A stretch of DNA of 37,905 nucleotides from Bordetella parapertussis (lineage in GTDB: Bacteria; Pseudomonadota; Gammaproteobacteria; Burkholderiales; SG8-41): assembly GCA_945906935.1 (NCBI GenBank), contig CAMDSO010000030.1, positions 1 to 37,905 on the forward strand, written 5' to 3'. Within the stretch, counting starts at the first letter, position 1, and every line of letters begins with the position of its first letter. Below the pieces are notes generated by a model, which searched no databases, was not told where the DNA came from, and saw only the letters and a program-made list of their open reading frames with translations. A program made the position numbers and the translations under genes. This document shows positions 8,586 through 18,008 of the stretch, in pieces.

Positions 8586-8666
8586 TTAGCGCGCTACGCG
8601 CAGCAGCAGGCCAGCCAGCAGGGTGCCGGCGAGGAGGGAAAACGCATTGGCCTGTTTGGAACTCAT
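8586..8666 (-). CDS. Candidate Leu-rich leader peptide (26 codons) upstream of leuA
   Basis: An ATG-to-TAA frame on the same strand as leuA encodes 26 residues with seven leucines in three clusters (CTC CTC, CTG CTG, CTG CTG CTG), ending LLLRVAR. It stops 111 nt before the leuA ATG, with a hairpin in between. Position, length and leucine clustering resemble leader peptides of leucine operons. No convincing Shine-Dalgarno precedes the ATG, and a short hydrophobic membrane peptide is an alternative reading. Confidence 0.4.
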   Translation of the reverse strand: MSSKQANAFSLLAGTLLAGLLLRVAR

Positions 8667-8733
8667 GTATATCAATATAAATGGTTTTCACAACAGGTGC
8701 AAGCAAATGACGGCGTCACGCCTGCCAGCTGAA

Positions 8734-9570
8734 TTACGTGGGCGTTTCCGCCGGCTGCTCTTCGCCGCGCCTACCGCGCCGACGCAGCAGATCCCAGAGC
8801 GCGATCACATAGGCAGAGGCGCCATAGATCGCAAACACCATAAACAGCATTTCAGGCAAGTTACTCGCCGCCGCAAACAGCACCACCACGGCAAACGCGA
8901 TAGCAACCACCACCGGAAATGAAACACTCTTGCGCGGATTGATGTCCTTGCCACTGTAAAACTTCAGATTGCTCACCATCGTAAGTCCGGCAAACACCGT
9001 CAGGCCCCAGGCAATCCATTTCACATCGGCGCCGCGAATCTGATATTCATCCATCGCCCATACCATGCCGGCGACCAGACAGGCCGCAGCCGGACTGGGC
9101 ATGCCTTGAAAAAAGCGCTTGTCTGCCACTTCAATCAGGGTGTTAAAGCGTGCCAGACGCAAGGCAGCACAGGCGACGTAAATAAACGCTGCGATCCAGC
9201 CAAGCTTGGTTGTGAGCCACGGGCCAAGCAGGGGTATGTTCTGCGCAGTCGAAAACTCTTTGAGCGCCCAGACATACATAACCAGTGCCGGCGCCACGCC
9301 AAACGCTACCATATCCGAGAGGCTGTCATATTCAGCGCCAAATGCACTTTGCGTATGCGTCATACGCGCAACGCGGCCGTCGAGGCCATCGAACACGAGT
9401 GCGACAAAAATTGCCAGGGCAGCCTGCTCAAAACGACCGTTCATCGCCTGCACGATCGAGAAGAAACCGGCAAACAACGCGATCGTCGTCAGCAGATTGG
9501 GCAGCCAGTAAATTCCTCGGCGCCGGATGCGCCCGCCTTTCCCCAGCCATTTTTCAGGACGTTCGTACAT
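8734..9570 (-). CDS. pssA: CDP-diacylglycerol--serine O-phosphatidyltransferase
   Basis: Integral membrane enzyme making phosphatidylserine from CDP-diacylglycerol and serine. The CDP-alcohol phosphotransferase signature is complete: DGRVAR, then Gly78, Asp82 and Asp86 at the expected spacing (residues 64-86, ending YDSLSD). The chain has several hydrophobic segments (for example LPNLLTTIALFAGFFSIV and LFAAASNLPEMLFMVFAIYG), and 278 residues fit the betaproteobacterial/Gram-positive-like PssA type rather than the soluble E. coli enzyme. Starts 3 nt after the psd stop; the two consecutive steps of phosphatidylethanolamine synthesis are thus likely cotranscribed. Confidence 0.95.
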   Translation of the reverse strand: MYERPEKWLGKGGRIRRRGIYWLPNLLTTIALFAGFFSIVQAMNGRFEQAALAIFVALVFDGLDGRVARMTHTQSAFGAEYDSLSDMVAFGVAPALVMYVWALKEFSTAQNIPLLGPWLTTKLGWIAAFIYVACAALRLARFNTLIEVADKRFFQGMPSPAAACLVAGMVWAMDEYQIRGADVKWIAWGLTVFAGLTMVSNLKFYSGKDINPRKSVSFPVVVAIAFAVVVLFAAASNLPEMLFMVFAIYGASAYVIALWDLLRRRGRRGEEQPAETPT

Positions 9571-9573
9571 GGT

Positions 9574-10218
9574 TCAGCCGAGTTGTGCGAGTATTGTTTT
9601 GGCGGCGTAAACCTTGTCGCCGACGCTCACCTTGGGCACCGCAGACAAGGGCAGATACAGATCAACGCGGGAACCAAAGCGGATGAAACCAAAACGCTGC
9701 CCGCGACTGAGTTGATCGCCACCCTTCACGTAACAAAGGATGCGTCGCGCAATCAGACCTGCCACCTGCACGCAGGTTATGTCGCTGCCGTCTTTCATGC
9801 GTATCCAGAGTGCGTTGCGCTCATTTTCAACGGACGCCTTTGACAAAGCCGCGTTAACAAACTTGCCGGCATGATACCAAGCCTCGCGCACTTCACCATC
9901 GACCGGGCTGCGGTTTGAATGTACGTTGAATACATTCATGAACACGCTGAACTTGAGCGCATCGCGCTTAAGAAATGGGTCCTCGGCACGCTCCACGGTC
10001 ACGACGCGACCGTCTGCCGGCGACAGTATTGCCGTAAGGTCTGAGGGAATTTCGCGCGGCGGATCACGAAAAAACTGCAAAACAAAAAGTGCTGCGGTCC
10101 AGCACAGCAAAGCCCATGGCCAGGAGGCCCATACTGTGGCCGCTACAGCGGCGGCAAGCGTGACCGCTACAAACAACCAGCCTTCGCGTGCAATTATGGG
10201 ATGCGGGTAGTTTGGCAT
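9574..10218 (-). CDS. psd: Phosphatidylserine decarboxylase proenzyme (short type)
   Basis: Converts phosphatidylserine to phosphatidylethanolamine. It is made as a proenzyme that self-cleaves to form a pyruvoyl group. The cleavage site is visible as RFGS near the C-terminus (Gly182|Ser183 in [16 protein letters not shown]). Other family segments are [18 protein letters not shown] and [14 protein letters not shown]. 214 residues match the short 'archaeal-type' decarboxylase common in betaproteobacteria. A hydrophobic N-terminal hairpin (about residues 14-50) anchors it in the inner membrane. It lies between ilvC (100 nt upstream) and pssA. Confidence 0.95.
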   Translation of the reverse strand: MPNYPHPIIAREGWLFVAVTLAAAVAATVWASWPWALLCWTAALFVLQFFRDPPREIPSDLTAILSPADGRVVTVERAEDPFLKRDALKFSVFMNVFNVHSNRSPVDGEVREAWYHAGKFVNAALSKASVENERNALWIRMKDGSDITCVQVAGLIARRILCYVKGGDQLSRGQRFGFIRFGSRVDLYLPLSAVPKVSVGDKVYAAKTILAQLG

Positions 10219-10318
10219 CGGGTTCCGGTAATCTGAAATCGGTATCCAGGCATCCGGACCGCGAGCCCGGCGGACACGCCAGGCGCGCTACCGGATTCCC
10301 GAACCGTCGTCCCGCGTT

Positions 10319-11419
<1,101 letters not shown>

Positions 11420-11911
11420 CTAGACTTTCAGGATGCGATCGCCGCGACCAATGCCGGAAGCACCGGTGCGAACCGTCTCGAGTATGGCAGTTGGATCAAT
11501 CGCCTTCAAAAAGGCGTCGAGCTTGGCCCCCGTACCGGTCAGCTCAATGGTGTAATCCTTGTCCGTCACATCGATGATACGGCCGCGGAATATGTCGACC
11601 ATCCGCTTCATCTCTTCACGGTCCTTGCCGATGGCGCGCACCTTGACCAGCATCAGCTCGCGCTCAATGTGTTCACCGTCCGACAAATCAACCACCTTGA
11701 CCGCCTCGATCAGCTTGTTCAGCTGCTTGGTGATTTGTTCGATCACCTCATCGGACCCCGAAGTGACAATGGTCATGCGTGACAATGACGCGTCCTCGGT
11801 GGGTGCCACGGTCAGCGATTCAATGTTGTAACCCCGTGCGGAGAACAACCCTGCAACTCGCGAAAGTGCACCAGCTTCGTTTTCCAGCAATACTGAAATG
11901 ATATGTCTCAT
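11420..11911 (-). CDS. ilvH: Acetolactate synthase small (regulatory) subunit
   Basis: Binds the IlvB catalytic subunit, raises its activity and confers valine feedback inhibition. 163 residues, standard length. The N-terminal ACT domain begins RHIISVLLENEAGALSRVAGLFSARGYNIESL (read in parts), with the valine-site segment ENEAGALSR. The second domain ends LDAFLKAIDP and RTGASGIGRGDRIL. It starts 10 nt after the ilvB stop, so the two subunits are probably made together. Confidence 0.96.
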   Translation of the reverse strand: MRHIISVLLENEAGALSRVAGLFSARGYNIESLTVAPTEDASLSRMTIVTSGSDEVIEQITKQLNKLIEAVKVVDLSDGEHIERELMLVKVRAIGKDREEMKRMVDIFRGRIIDVTDKDYTIELTGTGAKLDAFLKAIDPTAILETVRTGASGIGRGDRILKV

Positions 11912-11921
11912 CTATCGTTCT

Positions 11922-13619
11922 TTACACCAGTATCATTTCCGACAGCCCTTTGCCGCCGGGCACCATCGGAAAGACGTTTTCAGTCTGATCCGTGATGAAG
12001 TCAAGAAATACGAGATCCTTCTTGCGGGCAAACGCTTCTTTGATCGCGCCCTCGACATCGCCCGGCTTTTCAACACGAATGCCGACATGACCATACGCTT
12101 CGGCCAGCCGCACAAAATCCGGCAGTGCGTCCATGTATGACTCTGCATAGCGGTTGCCGTGAAAGAACTCCTGCCATTGACGAACCATGCCCATATAGCG
12201 GTTGTTCAGGCAAACTATCTTGACCGGCAGGTGATACTGCTTGCAGGTTGACAGTTCCTGTATGCACATCTGGATACTGGCTTCGCCAGTAACACAGGCG
12301 ACGGGCGATTTCGGATGCGCCATCTGCACCCCGACCGCAGAGGGCAAGCCGAAACCCATCGTGCCCAGACCGCCCGAGTTGATCCAGCGGCGCGGCTTCG
12401 TAAACTTGTAAAACTGCGCAGCCCACATCTGGTGCTGACCAACATCAGACGTGACAAACGCTTCACCCTTGGTGATCTCCCACAGTTTCTCGATCACATA
12501 CTGGGGCTTGATAATCTTCGACGCACGGTCATATTTAAGGCAATCACGTTCGCGCCAGAGGTCAATTTGGGACCACCACGCTTTCAACGCCTCGGCGTCG
12601 CGCTTTTCCTTAGCTGATTGCACCTGCTTGATCATTTCCTGCAGAACTTCACGCACGTTACCGACGATCGGCACATCCACTTTCACACGCTTCGAAATTG
12701 ACGAAGGGTCGATATCAATATGGATAATGGTGCGCGACTTTTCGAAAAAATGCTTCGGGTTGCCGATCACCCGGTCATCAAAACGGGCGCCCACTGCGAG
12801 CAGCACGTCACAATTTTGCATCGCCATATTGGCTTCATAGGTGCCGTGCATGCCCAACATTCCGACAAACTGGCGGTCGGTTGCAGGATACGAGCCCAAC
12901 CCCATCAGCGTGTTGGTGCAGGGAAAACCAAGCATCCTGGTCAGCTGCGTCAACTCCGCCGACGCGTTGCCCAATATTGTGCCGCCCCCGACATAAATCA
13001 TCGGCCGCTTGGCGCGTGACAGCAGCTGGATCGCTTTTTTGATCTGCCCTGCATGCCCTTTGAGCACCGGATTATATGAACGCATGCTGATGGTTTTCGG
13101 GTAAACAAACTCGGTCGTATGCGAAGTCACATCCTTCGGTATATCGACCACGACCGGTCCCGGACGTCCTGTGCGCGCGATATAAAAGGCCTTCTTCATG
13201 GTCAACGCGAGATCTTTCACGTCCTTGACCAGAAAGTTGTGCTTCACGCAAGGGCGCGTAATGCCAACCGTATCGCATTCCTGGAAAGCGTCCTGCCCGA
13301 TGGCGTGCGTCGGCACCTGACCGGTGATAATCACCAGCGGGATCGAATCCATATAAGCAGTCGCAATGCCGGTTACCGCGTTGGTCACGCCGGGCCCCGA
13401 GGTCACCAGCGCAACACCAACCTTGTCGGTTGAGCGCGCATAACCATCCGCCGCATGGACGGCCCCCTGCTCATGACGCACGAGCACATGCTTGACCTTG
13501 TCCTGTTTGGACAATTCGTCGTAAATAAACAGCACCGAACCGCCGGGATAGCCGAACACGTACTCGACCCCCTCTTCCTGCAGGCACCGTATCGTAATCT
13601 CCGCGCCACTAAGTTCCAT
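11922..13619 (-). CDS. ilvB: Acetolactate synthase large (catalytic) subunit
   Basis: ThDP-, FAD- and Mg2+-dependent enzyme joining pyruvate with pyruvate or 2-oxobutyrate, the first common step of branched-chain amino acid synthesis. 565 residues. The N-terminal ThDP segment has YVFGYPGGSVLFIYDEL and the catalytic-Glu motif RHEQGAVHAADGYAR. The central FAD domain includes YVGGGTILGNASAEL. The C-terminal ThDP/Mg domain has GLGTMGFGLPSAVGVQMA and GEASIQMCIQELSTCKQY, where GEAS takes the place of the usual GDGS/GDAS motif. First gene of the run; its promoter must lie in the 297-nt gap shared with the divergent sigma factor gene. Confidence 0.96.
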   Translation of the reverse strand: MELSGAEITIRCLQEEGVEYVFGYPGGSVLFIYDELSKQDKVKHVLVRHEQGAVHAADGYARSTDKVGVALVTSGPGVTNAVTGIATAYMDSIPLVIITGQVPTHAIGQDAFQECDTVGITRPCVKHNFLVKDVKDLALTMKKAFYIARTGRPGPVVVDIPKDVTSHTTEFVYPKTISMRSYNPVLKGHAGQIKKAIQLLSRAKRPMIYVGGGTILGNASAELTQLTRMLGFPCTNTLMGLGSYPATDRQFVGMLGMHGTYEANMAMQNCDVLLAVGARFDDRVIGNPKHFFEKSRTIIHIDIDPSSISKRVKVDVPIVGNVREVLQEMIKQVQSAKEKRDAEALKAWWSQIDLWRERDCLKYDRASKIIKPQYVIEKLWEITKGEAFVTSDVGQHQMWAAQFYKFTKPRRWINSGGLGTMGFGLPSAVGVQMAHPKSPVACVTGEASIQMCIQELSTCKQYHLPVKIVCLNNRYMGMVRQWQEFFHGNRYAESYMDALPDFVRLAEAYGHVGIRVEKPGDVEGAIKEAFARKKDLVFLDFITDQTENVFPMVPGGKGLSEMILV

Positions 13620-13738
13620 AGTAAACCTTGCCGATTTTCGAGAAATGCAAAGAACCGGTGAAGATACCTGTGACGGGCGTTTTGGTCAAGCTAAGAGCCT
13701 GATTAAACAGCATGATCATCTTGGCTATCCGGCAAAGA

Positions 13739-13756
13739 CGCGCAAGCGCTTGCGCG
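13739..13756. promoter_or_regulatory. 18-bp perfect palindrome in the ilvB / sigma-factor divergent gap
   Basis: CGCGCAAGCGCTTGCGCG reads identically on both strands and sits in the 13620-13916 gap between two divergent genes, where an operator would be expected. Next to it on the plus strand, TTGCGC (13750-13755), a 16-bp spacer and TAAGAT (13772-13777) could be a weak promoter for the sigma-factor operon. No amino-acid-rich leader ORF was found before ilvB on the minus strand. Nothing else recognisable was seen in this gap. Confidence 0.35.
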
Positions 13757-13916
13757 GCCAAGCTAATTTGTTAAGATGCCTCCGCTGATGCCGGCGACAA
13801 GACCGGGGCGGTAAACGGCAATTCGCGCCGAGCGTTATTCACTAAATCATGCAGGGCGGCCATCAATCTGTGAGCAGACTTGTGGTGGCTACACTCAATC
13901 AACGAGGCGGATTTCA

Positions 13917-14483
13917 CTGGCTACCCGTAAGGAACTCTCGGACTTTCTGGCCTCTGTTGAACGCCGCGCGTTCAAACAGATGTGCTTTGCTGTACGCGAC
14001 GAGCAGTTCGCACTCGATATCGTTCAGGATTCGATGATGAAACTCGCCGAGAAGTACTCGGCGCGTCCTGACACCGAACTGCCCATGCTGTTCCAGCGCA
14101 TCCTGCAAAACACGATGCGCGACCATTTCAGGCGGCAAAAAGTCCGCAACCTCTGGACAACCCAGGTTTCATCCCTGTCGGGCCCGGATGACAGCGATGA
14201 CCACGACCCGCTAGAAAGTTTGGCGGCGGCGGCAGATGCAAACCCTCAGGAAGCGCCGTCCGATCAACTACAGCAAGCGCAAACGCTTGAAATTATTGAA
14301 AAAGCAATAAGAAAACTACCGGAACGTCAACGCCAGGCCTTTCTGCTGCGTTACTGGGAGGAACTGGACGTGTCGGCAGCGGCAGCAGCAATGGGCTGCT
14401 CGGAGGGAAGCGTTAAAACGCACTGCTCCAGAGCAGTGCATTCTCTTTCCGGCTTTTTGAAAGAAAAAGGAATTTCGTTATGA
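13917..14483 (+). CDS. RNA polymerase sigma factor, ECF-like, with apparent CTG start
   Basis: A two-domain sigma-70-family factor. Region 2 covers FKQMCFAVRDEQFALDIVQDSMMKLAEKY and LFQRILQNTMRDHFRRQKVRN (parts), region 4 covers LPERQRQAFLLRYWEELDV and MGCSEGSVKTHCSRAVHSL, with the usual helix-turn-helix. The first ATG is at 13980, but the frame stays open upstream and encodes ATRKELSDFLASVERRAFKQ, which matches the conserved N-terminus I recall for this family. A GAGG lies 9 nt before the CTG at 13917; no ATG, GTG or TTG occupies the expected place. It leads a cluster with DUF3619, DUF3106 and RDD genes, a common betaproteobacterial arrangement; the DUF3619 membrane protein may act as its partner. 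Confidence 0.88.
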   Translation: MATRKELSDFLASVERRAFKQMCFAVRDEQFALDIVQDSMMKLAEKYSARPDTELPMLFQRILQNTMRDHFRRQKVRNLWTTQVSSLSGPDDSDDHDPLESLAAAADANPQEAPSDQLQQAQTLEIIEKAIRKLPERQRQAFLLRYWEELDVSAAAAAMGCSEGSVKTHCSRAVHSLSGFLKEKGISL

Positions 14484-14863
14484 ATGAACAGGATCTGGCC
14501 AAACAAATCGTCCAGCACCTGGATCGGGATCTCGATCGGATTAAGCAGGGGTCCCTCTATCAGCTCCAGTCGGCACGACTGGCTGCGCTTGAGCACTATC
14601 GTGAAGCCCCGCAGCAGTCCTTTGCCCTCGCTTGGGCTGGAGACATTGCTTTCCGCATCACTCACAGCCCCCACTTTAACCTGCGCAATCTGGTAGCCGC
14701 CAGCATGCTGGCCATCGGTATTATTGGGGTTACTTACTGGCAGGTCGTTATAAAGTACAACGACATTGCCGAAATCGACGCCAACCTGCTGTCCGGGGAA
14801 CTCCCGATCAGCGCTTATTTAGACAGTGGTTTTGAAGCATGGCTAAAACGTTCTTCGCAATAA
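14480..14863 (+). CDS. DUF3619 family membrane protein
   Basis: 127 residues. The start overlaps the sigma factor stop (ATGA). The N-terminal half is cytoplasmic and helical (ARLAALEHYREAP), followed by one transmembrane helix near residues 73-93 (LVAASMLAIGIIGVTYWQVV) and a short acidic periplasmic tail (DIAEIDANLLSGELPISAYLDSGFEAWL in parts). DUF3619 proteins sit beside this type of sigma factor in betaproteobacteria. The single-span topology with a soluble N-terminus would suit an anti-sigma factor, but that is inference. Confidence 0.87.
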   Translation: MNEQDLAKQIVQHLDRDLDRIKQGSLYQLQSARLAALEHYREAPQQSFALAWAGDIAFRITHSPHFNLRNLVAASMLAIGIIGVTYWQVVIKYNDIAEIDANLLSGELPISAYLDSGFEAWLKRSSQ

Positions 14864-15279
14864 TTATCTTTTTTGGCTTGCTCGGAACAGCTTTTGGCGC
14901 GGCGATCCCAGCGCCACAAAAACCAGCAAGACCGGACTGGGTCGAATTAAAACCCGCCCAACAGGAAGCGCTCGCCCCGTTAAAAGAGCACTGGGCCGAA
15001 CTCGACACCACACGCCGACAAAAATGGGTCAAGGTCGCCAACAGTTATCCGAAGCTAAAACCAGATGAACAGTTGCGGCTGCAGGAACGGATGCGTGACT
15101 GGGCACGACTGTCATCCGAAGAACGGCGTACTGCGCGGCAAAAATATCTCGCGATCAAAAAGCTGCCGCCGGCCAAGCGCGAAGAGGTAAAGCTGCAATG
15201 GCAGCAGTACCAACAGTCGCTCGCCAAATCAGAACCCGCCGCCGGCGAAACCGCGACCGACGCAGGGACGGCGCAATAA
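14839..15279 (+). CDS. DUF3106 family exported protein
   Basis: 146 residues with a Sec signal (FFAIIIFFGLLGTAFGA) and a mature, charged helical part. It contains the typical DUF3106 pattern of 'W..L.P.Q..AL.PL...W..L' and 'RRQKW..VA..YP.L.P.EQ.RLQERM..WA.LS.EER..AR'. Its periplasmic role is unknown. The start lies inside the 3' end of the DUF3619 gene (25-nt overlap). The C-terminal 20 residues are low-complexity. Confidence 0.88.
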   Translation: MAKTFFAIIIFFGLLGTAFGAAIPAPQKPARPDWVELKPAQQEALAPLKEHWAELDTTRRQKWVKVANSYPKLKPDEQLRLQERMRDWARLSSEERRTARQKYLAIKKLPPAKREEVKLQWQQYQQSLAKSEPAAGETATDAGTAQ

Positions 15280-15284
15280 AGCCT

Positions 15285-15737
15285 TTGCCGCAAACCAACG
15301 GCCATCTGCAAACGCCTAACGCGGACGCCGTTGCCGGTATAGCGCGGCGCATCGGCAGTTTGGCCTACGAGGCGCTACTTCTGGCAGCCGTCCTTTTTAT
15401 CTGCACCTGGGTGTTCCTTTTCTTCGCACAAGCGCTGGATTCAGCGCTGCAACGTCCGCTACTGCAAATATGGCTGCTGGGCATTACAGGCGCCTATTTT
15501 GTCTATTGCTGGAGCCGCAGCGGTCAAACCTTGCCGATGAAAACCTGGCGCATACATCTCACCGCGGCAGGCGGTGGCCCGGTCACCGTCCCATTGGCAG
15601 TGAGGCGCTATTTGCTCGCCTTGCTATCCCTTGGACTATGTGGACTTGGTTTTGCCTGGGCACTGATCGATCGCGAACGCCAGTTCCTGCACGACCGCAT
15701 TGCCGGGACACGGTTAATCGTAAAGCCGAACGCGTAG
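15285..15737 (+). CDS. RDD family membrane protein
   Basis: About 150 residues with RDD-domain features: ARRIGSLAYEALLLAAVLF (first helix with the Arg pattern), a second helix near LQIWLLGITGAYFVYCW, QTLPMKTWRIHL, and a final helix LLALLSLGLCGLGFAWALID followed by RQFLHDRIAGTRLI. The TTG at 15285 is the best available start, 5 nt after the DUF3106 stop. An ATG at 15198 would add 29 residues of Arg-rich sequence that lies in the DUF3106 gene in another frame and looks artefactual. RDD proteins are membrane proteins of largely unknown, possibly transport-related, function. Confidence 0.85.
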   Translation: MPQTNGHLQTPNADAVAGIARRIGSLAYEALLLAAVLFICTWVFLFFAQALDSALQRPLLQIWLLGITGAYFVYCWSRSGQTLPMKTWRIHLTAAGGGPVTVPLAVRRYLLALLSLGLCGLGFAWALIDRERQFLHDRIAGTRLIVKPNA

Positions 15738-15758
15738 AGCCCGTTACGCAGCGCGCCA

Positions 15759-16832
15759 CTAGCGCCGCTCGCCCCACCACATCATTGCAGTCGCCAACAG
15801 CAGAAAAATGACCGTTGGCAATGCGGCACTCCAAAACGGCGACCATTCACGCAACAAACCCAGATAAGTAAAAAGGCGGCCCAGGGTGACATAGCCGATA
15901 CCAAGCATGATGCCGGCAAAAACCTTGGCTCCAACACCGCCAGCGCGCTGCTGCGCGTAAGCAAACGGCAGAGCCAGAACCATCATCACCAGAACGGCCA
16001 GCGGATAAAGCATCTTGTTCCAAAAAGCAATCTCGTGACGTGACGCCTGTTGATTGTTTTCCCGCAAGTGCTGGACATATGAATAAAGATTCCACGCCGA
16101 CATATGCTCAGGCACGACAAGTAACACGCTCAGAAGGTTCGGATCGATCACCGAATGCCATTCCAATTCTTCGATACGGCTGACCCGCATCTTGCCATCA
16201 TCAAAATTAGTTTGAACAATATTGCGCAGGCGCCATTGGTTATTTGAAATGTATTCGCCGCGCTCGGCCAAACTCATTTGACGCAAACGCATATCCTTGT
16301 CAAATTCAAAAATTCGCACGCCCAGCAACACTGCATCCGGTAAAACCTGCGTGACGTTGACGAAATACCGTTCATCCTTAACCCACAGACCGGAGCGAAA
16401 TTCCTGCGCAATCACACCGGTGATCGCCTTTGCGCGCAACTGCTGCGCGAATCGCTCAGCCGGTGGCGCGACGAATTCACCGATGACAAAAGTCAGCAAT
16501 GCAAAAAGCAATCCGACGCGCACCAGCGTAAACGCCATACGCGGCACTGAAACCCCCGACACCCGCATCACCGTGTATTCAGAACTCGCAACAAGTTGGG
16601 CGAGCGCAAACAACGTGCCTATCAGGGTAGCAATAGGGAAGAGCTCGTAGATATGCCCCGGCAGACTTAGCAGCACAAAAGAAACGATGTGCATCAAGCG
16701 GTAACTACCCTTACCCAGCTCACCGAGCTCGCGGATCAAGTCAAGAAAAGCAAACAGCATCAACAGCGCGCCAAATACCAGCAGGATCGAGGCGGTGATC
16801 TCGGCGGTCAAATAACGACGGATGACTTTCAT
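15759..16832 (-). CDS. lptG: LPS export ABC transporter permease LptG
   Basis: Inner-membrane half of the LptB2FG transporter that extracts lipopolysaccharide and feeds it to the LptC-LptA bridge. 357 residues from the ATG at 16832, which gives the conserved MKVIRRYLTAEI start; a 95-residue extension to 17117 is an antisense-like frame running through lptF and was rejected. There are three N-terminal membrane helices, a periplasmic beta-jellyroll-like domain (about 130-270), and three C-terminal helices including LYPLAVLVMMVLALPFAYAQ and RLFTYLGLL. Overlaps the lptF stop by 4 bp. Confidence 0.94.
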   Translation of the reverse strand: MKVIRRYLTAEITASILLVFGALLMLFAFLDLIRELGELGKGSYRLMHIVSFVLLSLPGHIYELFPIATLIGTLFALAQLVASSEYTVMRVSGVSVPRMAFTLVRVGLLFALLTFVIGEFVAPPAERFAQQLRAKAITGVIAQEFRSGLWVKDERYFVNVTQVLPDAVLLGVRIFEFDKDMRLRQMSLAERGEYISNNQWRLRNIVQTNFDDGKMRVSRIEELEWHSVIDPNLLSVLLVVPEHMSAWNLYSYVQHLRENNQQASRHEIAFWNKMLYPLAVLVMMVLALPFAYAQQRAGGVGAKVFAGIMLGIGYVTLGRLFTYLGLLREWSPFWSAALPTVIFLLLATAMMWWGERR

Positions 16833-17917
16833 CGGAAGCCAAACATTCGCGTAATCGAAAAAAGTGTCAGGCGCCGCATAAACAATATGAGAAGTATCAC
16901 CAACATGATCAGATGAACGCCCCACAAACCCGCCGCCAGACCGATTTTCTCCTGCGCCACCCATGCCTGAGAAATGCTGAGGAGGTTGTTGTAAATCATA
17001 TAAAAAAGTATCGCCAGCACAAGGTTCAACGACCGCCCGGCACGCGGATTGACGTACGACAATGGGATTGCAAACAAAGCCAACAGCAAGGCCGACAACG
17101 GCAGTCCGATCCGCCAAACCAGTTCGCCCCGATAAACGGGCCCCGGAGTACCGACCAACTGAAGCGTCGATATCGATTTTGCAGAAGGCAGCGCCGCCTT
17201 GATACCGTGCACCTCCAGACGCATAGCATAGCGCTCAAATTCGCTGATCTTGTATTCAAGTGTTCCGGGCGTCCCCTCATATCGACGACCATTCAGCAAA
17301 ACCAGGAAATGATCCCCGTTCTCGGCCGTCTGCAGAAACCCTCGTCGCGCCACCATCACACCGGTTTTCTGATGTTGTGTCGAGCTGACGAAAATATTGG
17401 CGACCGTATTTTCACCTTCGTTGACATTCTCGACGAAATACACGCGTTCGCTCTGCCTCGACTCACGGAAAACACCCGGCGTCACCTGCGAGACATCGTC
17501 GCGGCTGTCCATATAACTACGAAATTCCTCGCTCTTGGTGATCGCCCACGGCGATAAAACGAGACTCAGCAAGGCAATCAGCAAGACCACCGGCACCGCA
17601 AATGTGAGGACCGGCCTCATCCATTGCACCAGGCTAATGCCGGCACTAAACCAGACCACCATTTCCGAATCGCGGTAGCTGCGCGTGAGGGTCATCAACA
17701 CGGCAATAAAAAGCGTCAACGACAACAAAACCGGCAGATAGTTAAAGGCCGTAAGGGCGAGCAGCGCGAACACACCAGAGAAGGTGATCGAACCGCCGGC
17801 GGCGAGTCCCAGAAATCGCACCAACTGAGTGGCGACCGTAATTCCCAGCAGTACGACAAACGTCGCCACCGCGGTACCGGTGCACTCGCGAACTATTGAT
17901 TGAGAGAATATTTTCAC
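16829..17917 (-). CDS. lptF: LPS export ABC transporter permease LptF
   Basis: Partner of LptG in lipopolysaccharide export. 362 residues with the family plan: N-terminal helices (TAVATFVVLLGITVATQLVR; VLLSLTLFIAVLMTLTR), segment RDSEMVVWFSAGIS, periplasmic domain, and C-terminal helices (GLPLSALLLALFAIPLSYVNPRAGRS in parts). It starts divergently from pepA across about 90 nt, the conserved arrangement in many beta- and gammaproteobacteria. The ATPase gene lptB is not in the window. Confidence 0.94.
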   Translation of the reverse strand: MKIFSQSIVRECTGTAVATFVVLLGITVATQLVRFLGLAAGGSITFSGVFALLALTAFNYLPVLLSLTLFIAVLMTLTRSYRDSEMVVWFSAGISLVQWMRPVLTFAVPVVLLIALLSLVLSPWAITKSEEFRSYMDSRDDVSQVTPGVFRESRQSERVYFVENVNEGENTVANIFVSSTQHQKTGVMVARRGFLQTAENGDHFLVLLNGRRYEGTPGTLEYKISEFERYAMRLEVHGIKAALPSAKSISTLQLVGTPGPVYRGELVWRIGLPLSALLLALFAIPLSYVNPRAGRSLNLVLAILFYMIYNNLLSISQAWVAQEKIGLAAGLWGVHLIMLVILLILFMRRLTLFSITRMFGFR

Positions 17918-18008
17918 TCGGTCGCGCTTTGATTTTCCGCAGAATAACGAAGATAATCGGCGAATATAATCAGCAGTTTCCGATCACATGCGACCACAGG
18001 AGAACCTC

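Noticed and set aside
13620-13738. Possible leader peptide before ilvB
   Set aside because: The open frame starting MIMLF has no cluster of Ile, Val or Leu codons and no terminator-like hairpin follows it.
15198-15284. ATG-initiated Arg-rich extension of the RDD protein
   Set aside because: It lies inside the DUF3106 gene in another frame and is unlike any RDD N-terminus.
16833-17117. 95-codon N-terminal extension of lptG
   Set aside because: It runs through lptF in another frame; LptG homologues begin at MKVIRRYL, at 16832, with a 4-bp overlap to lptF.
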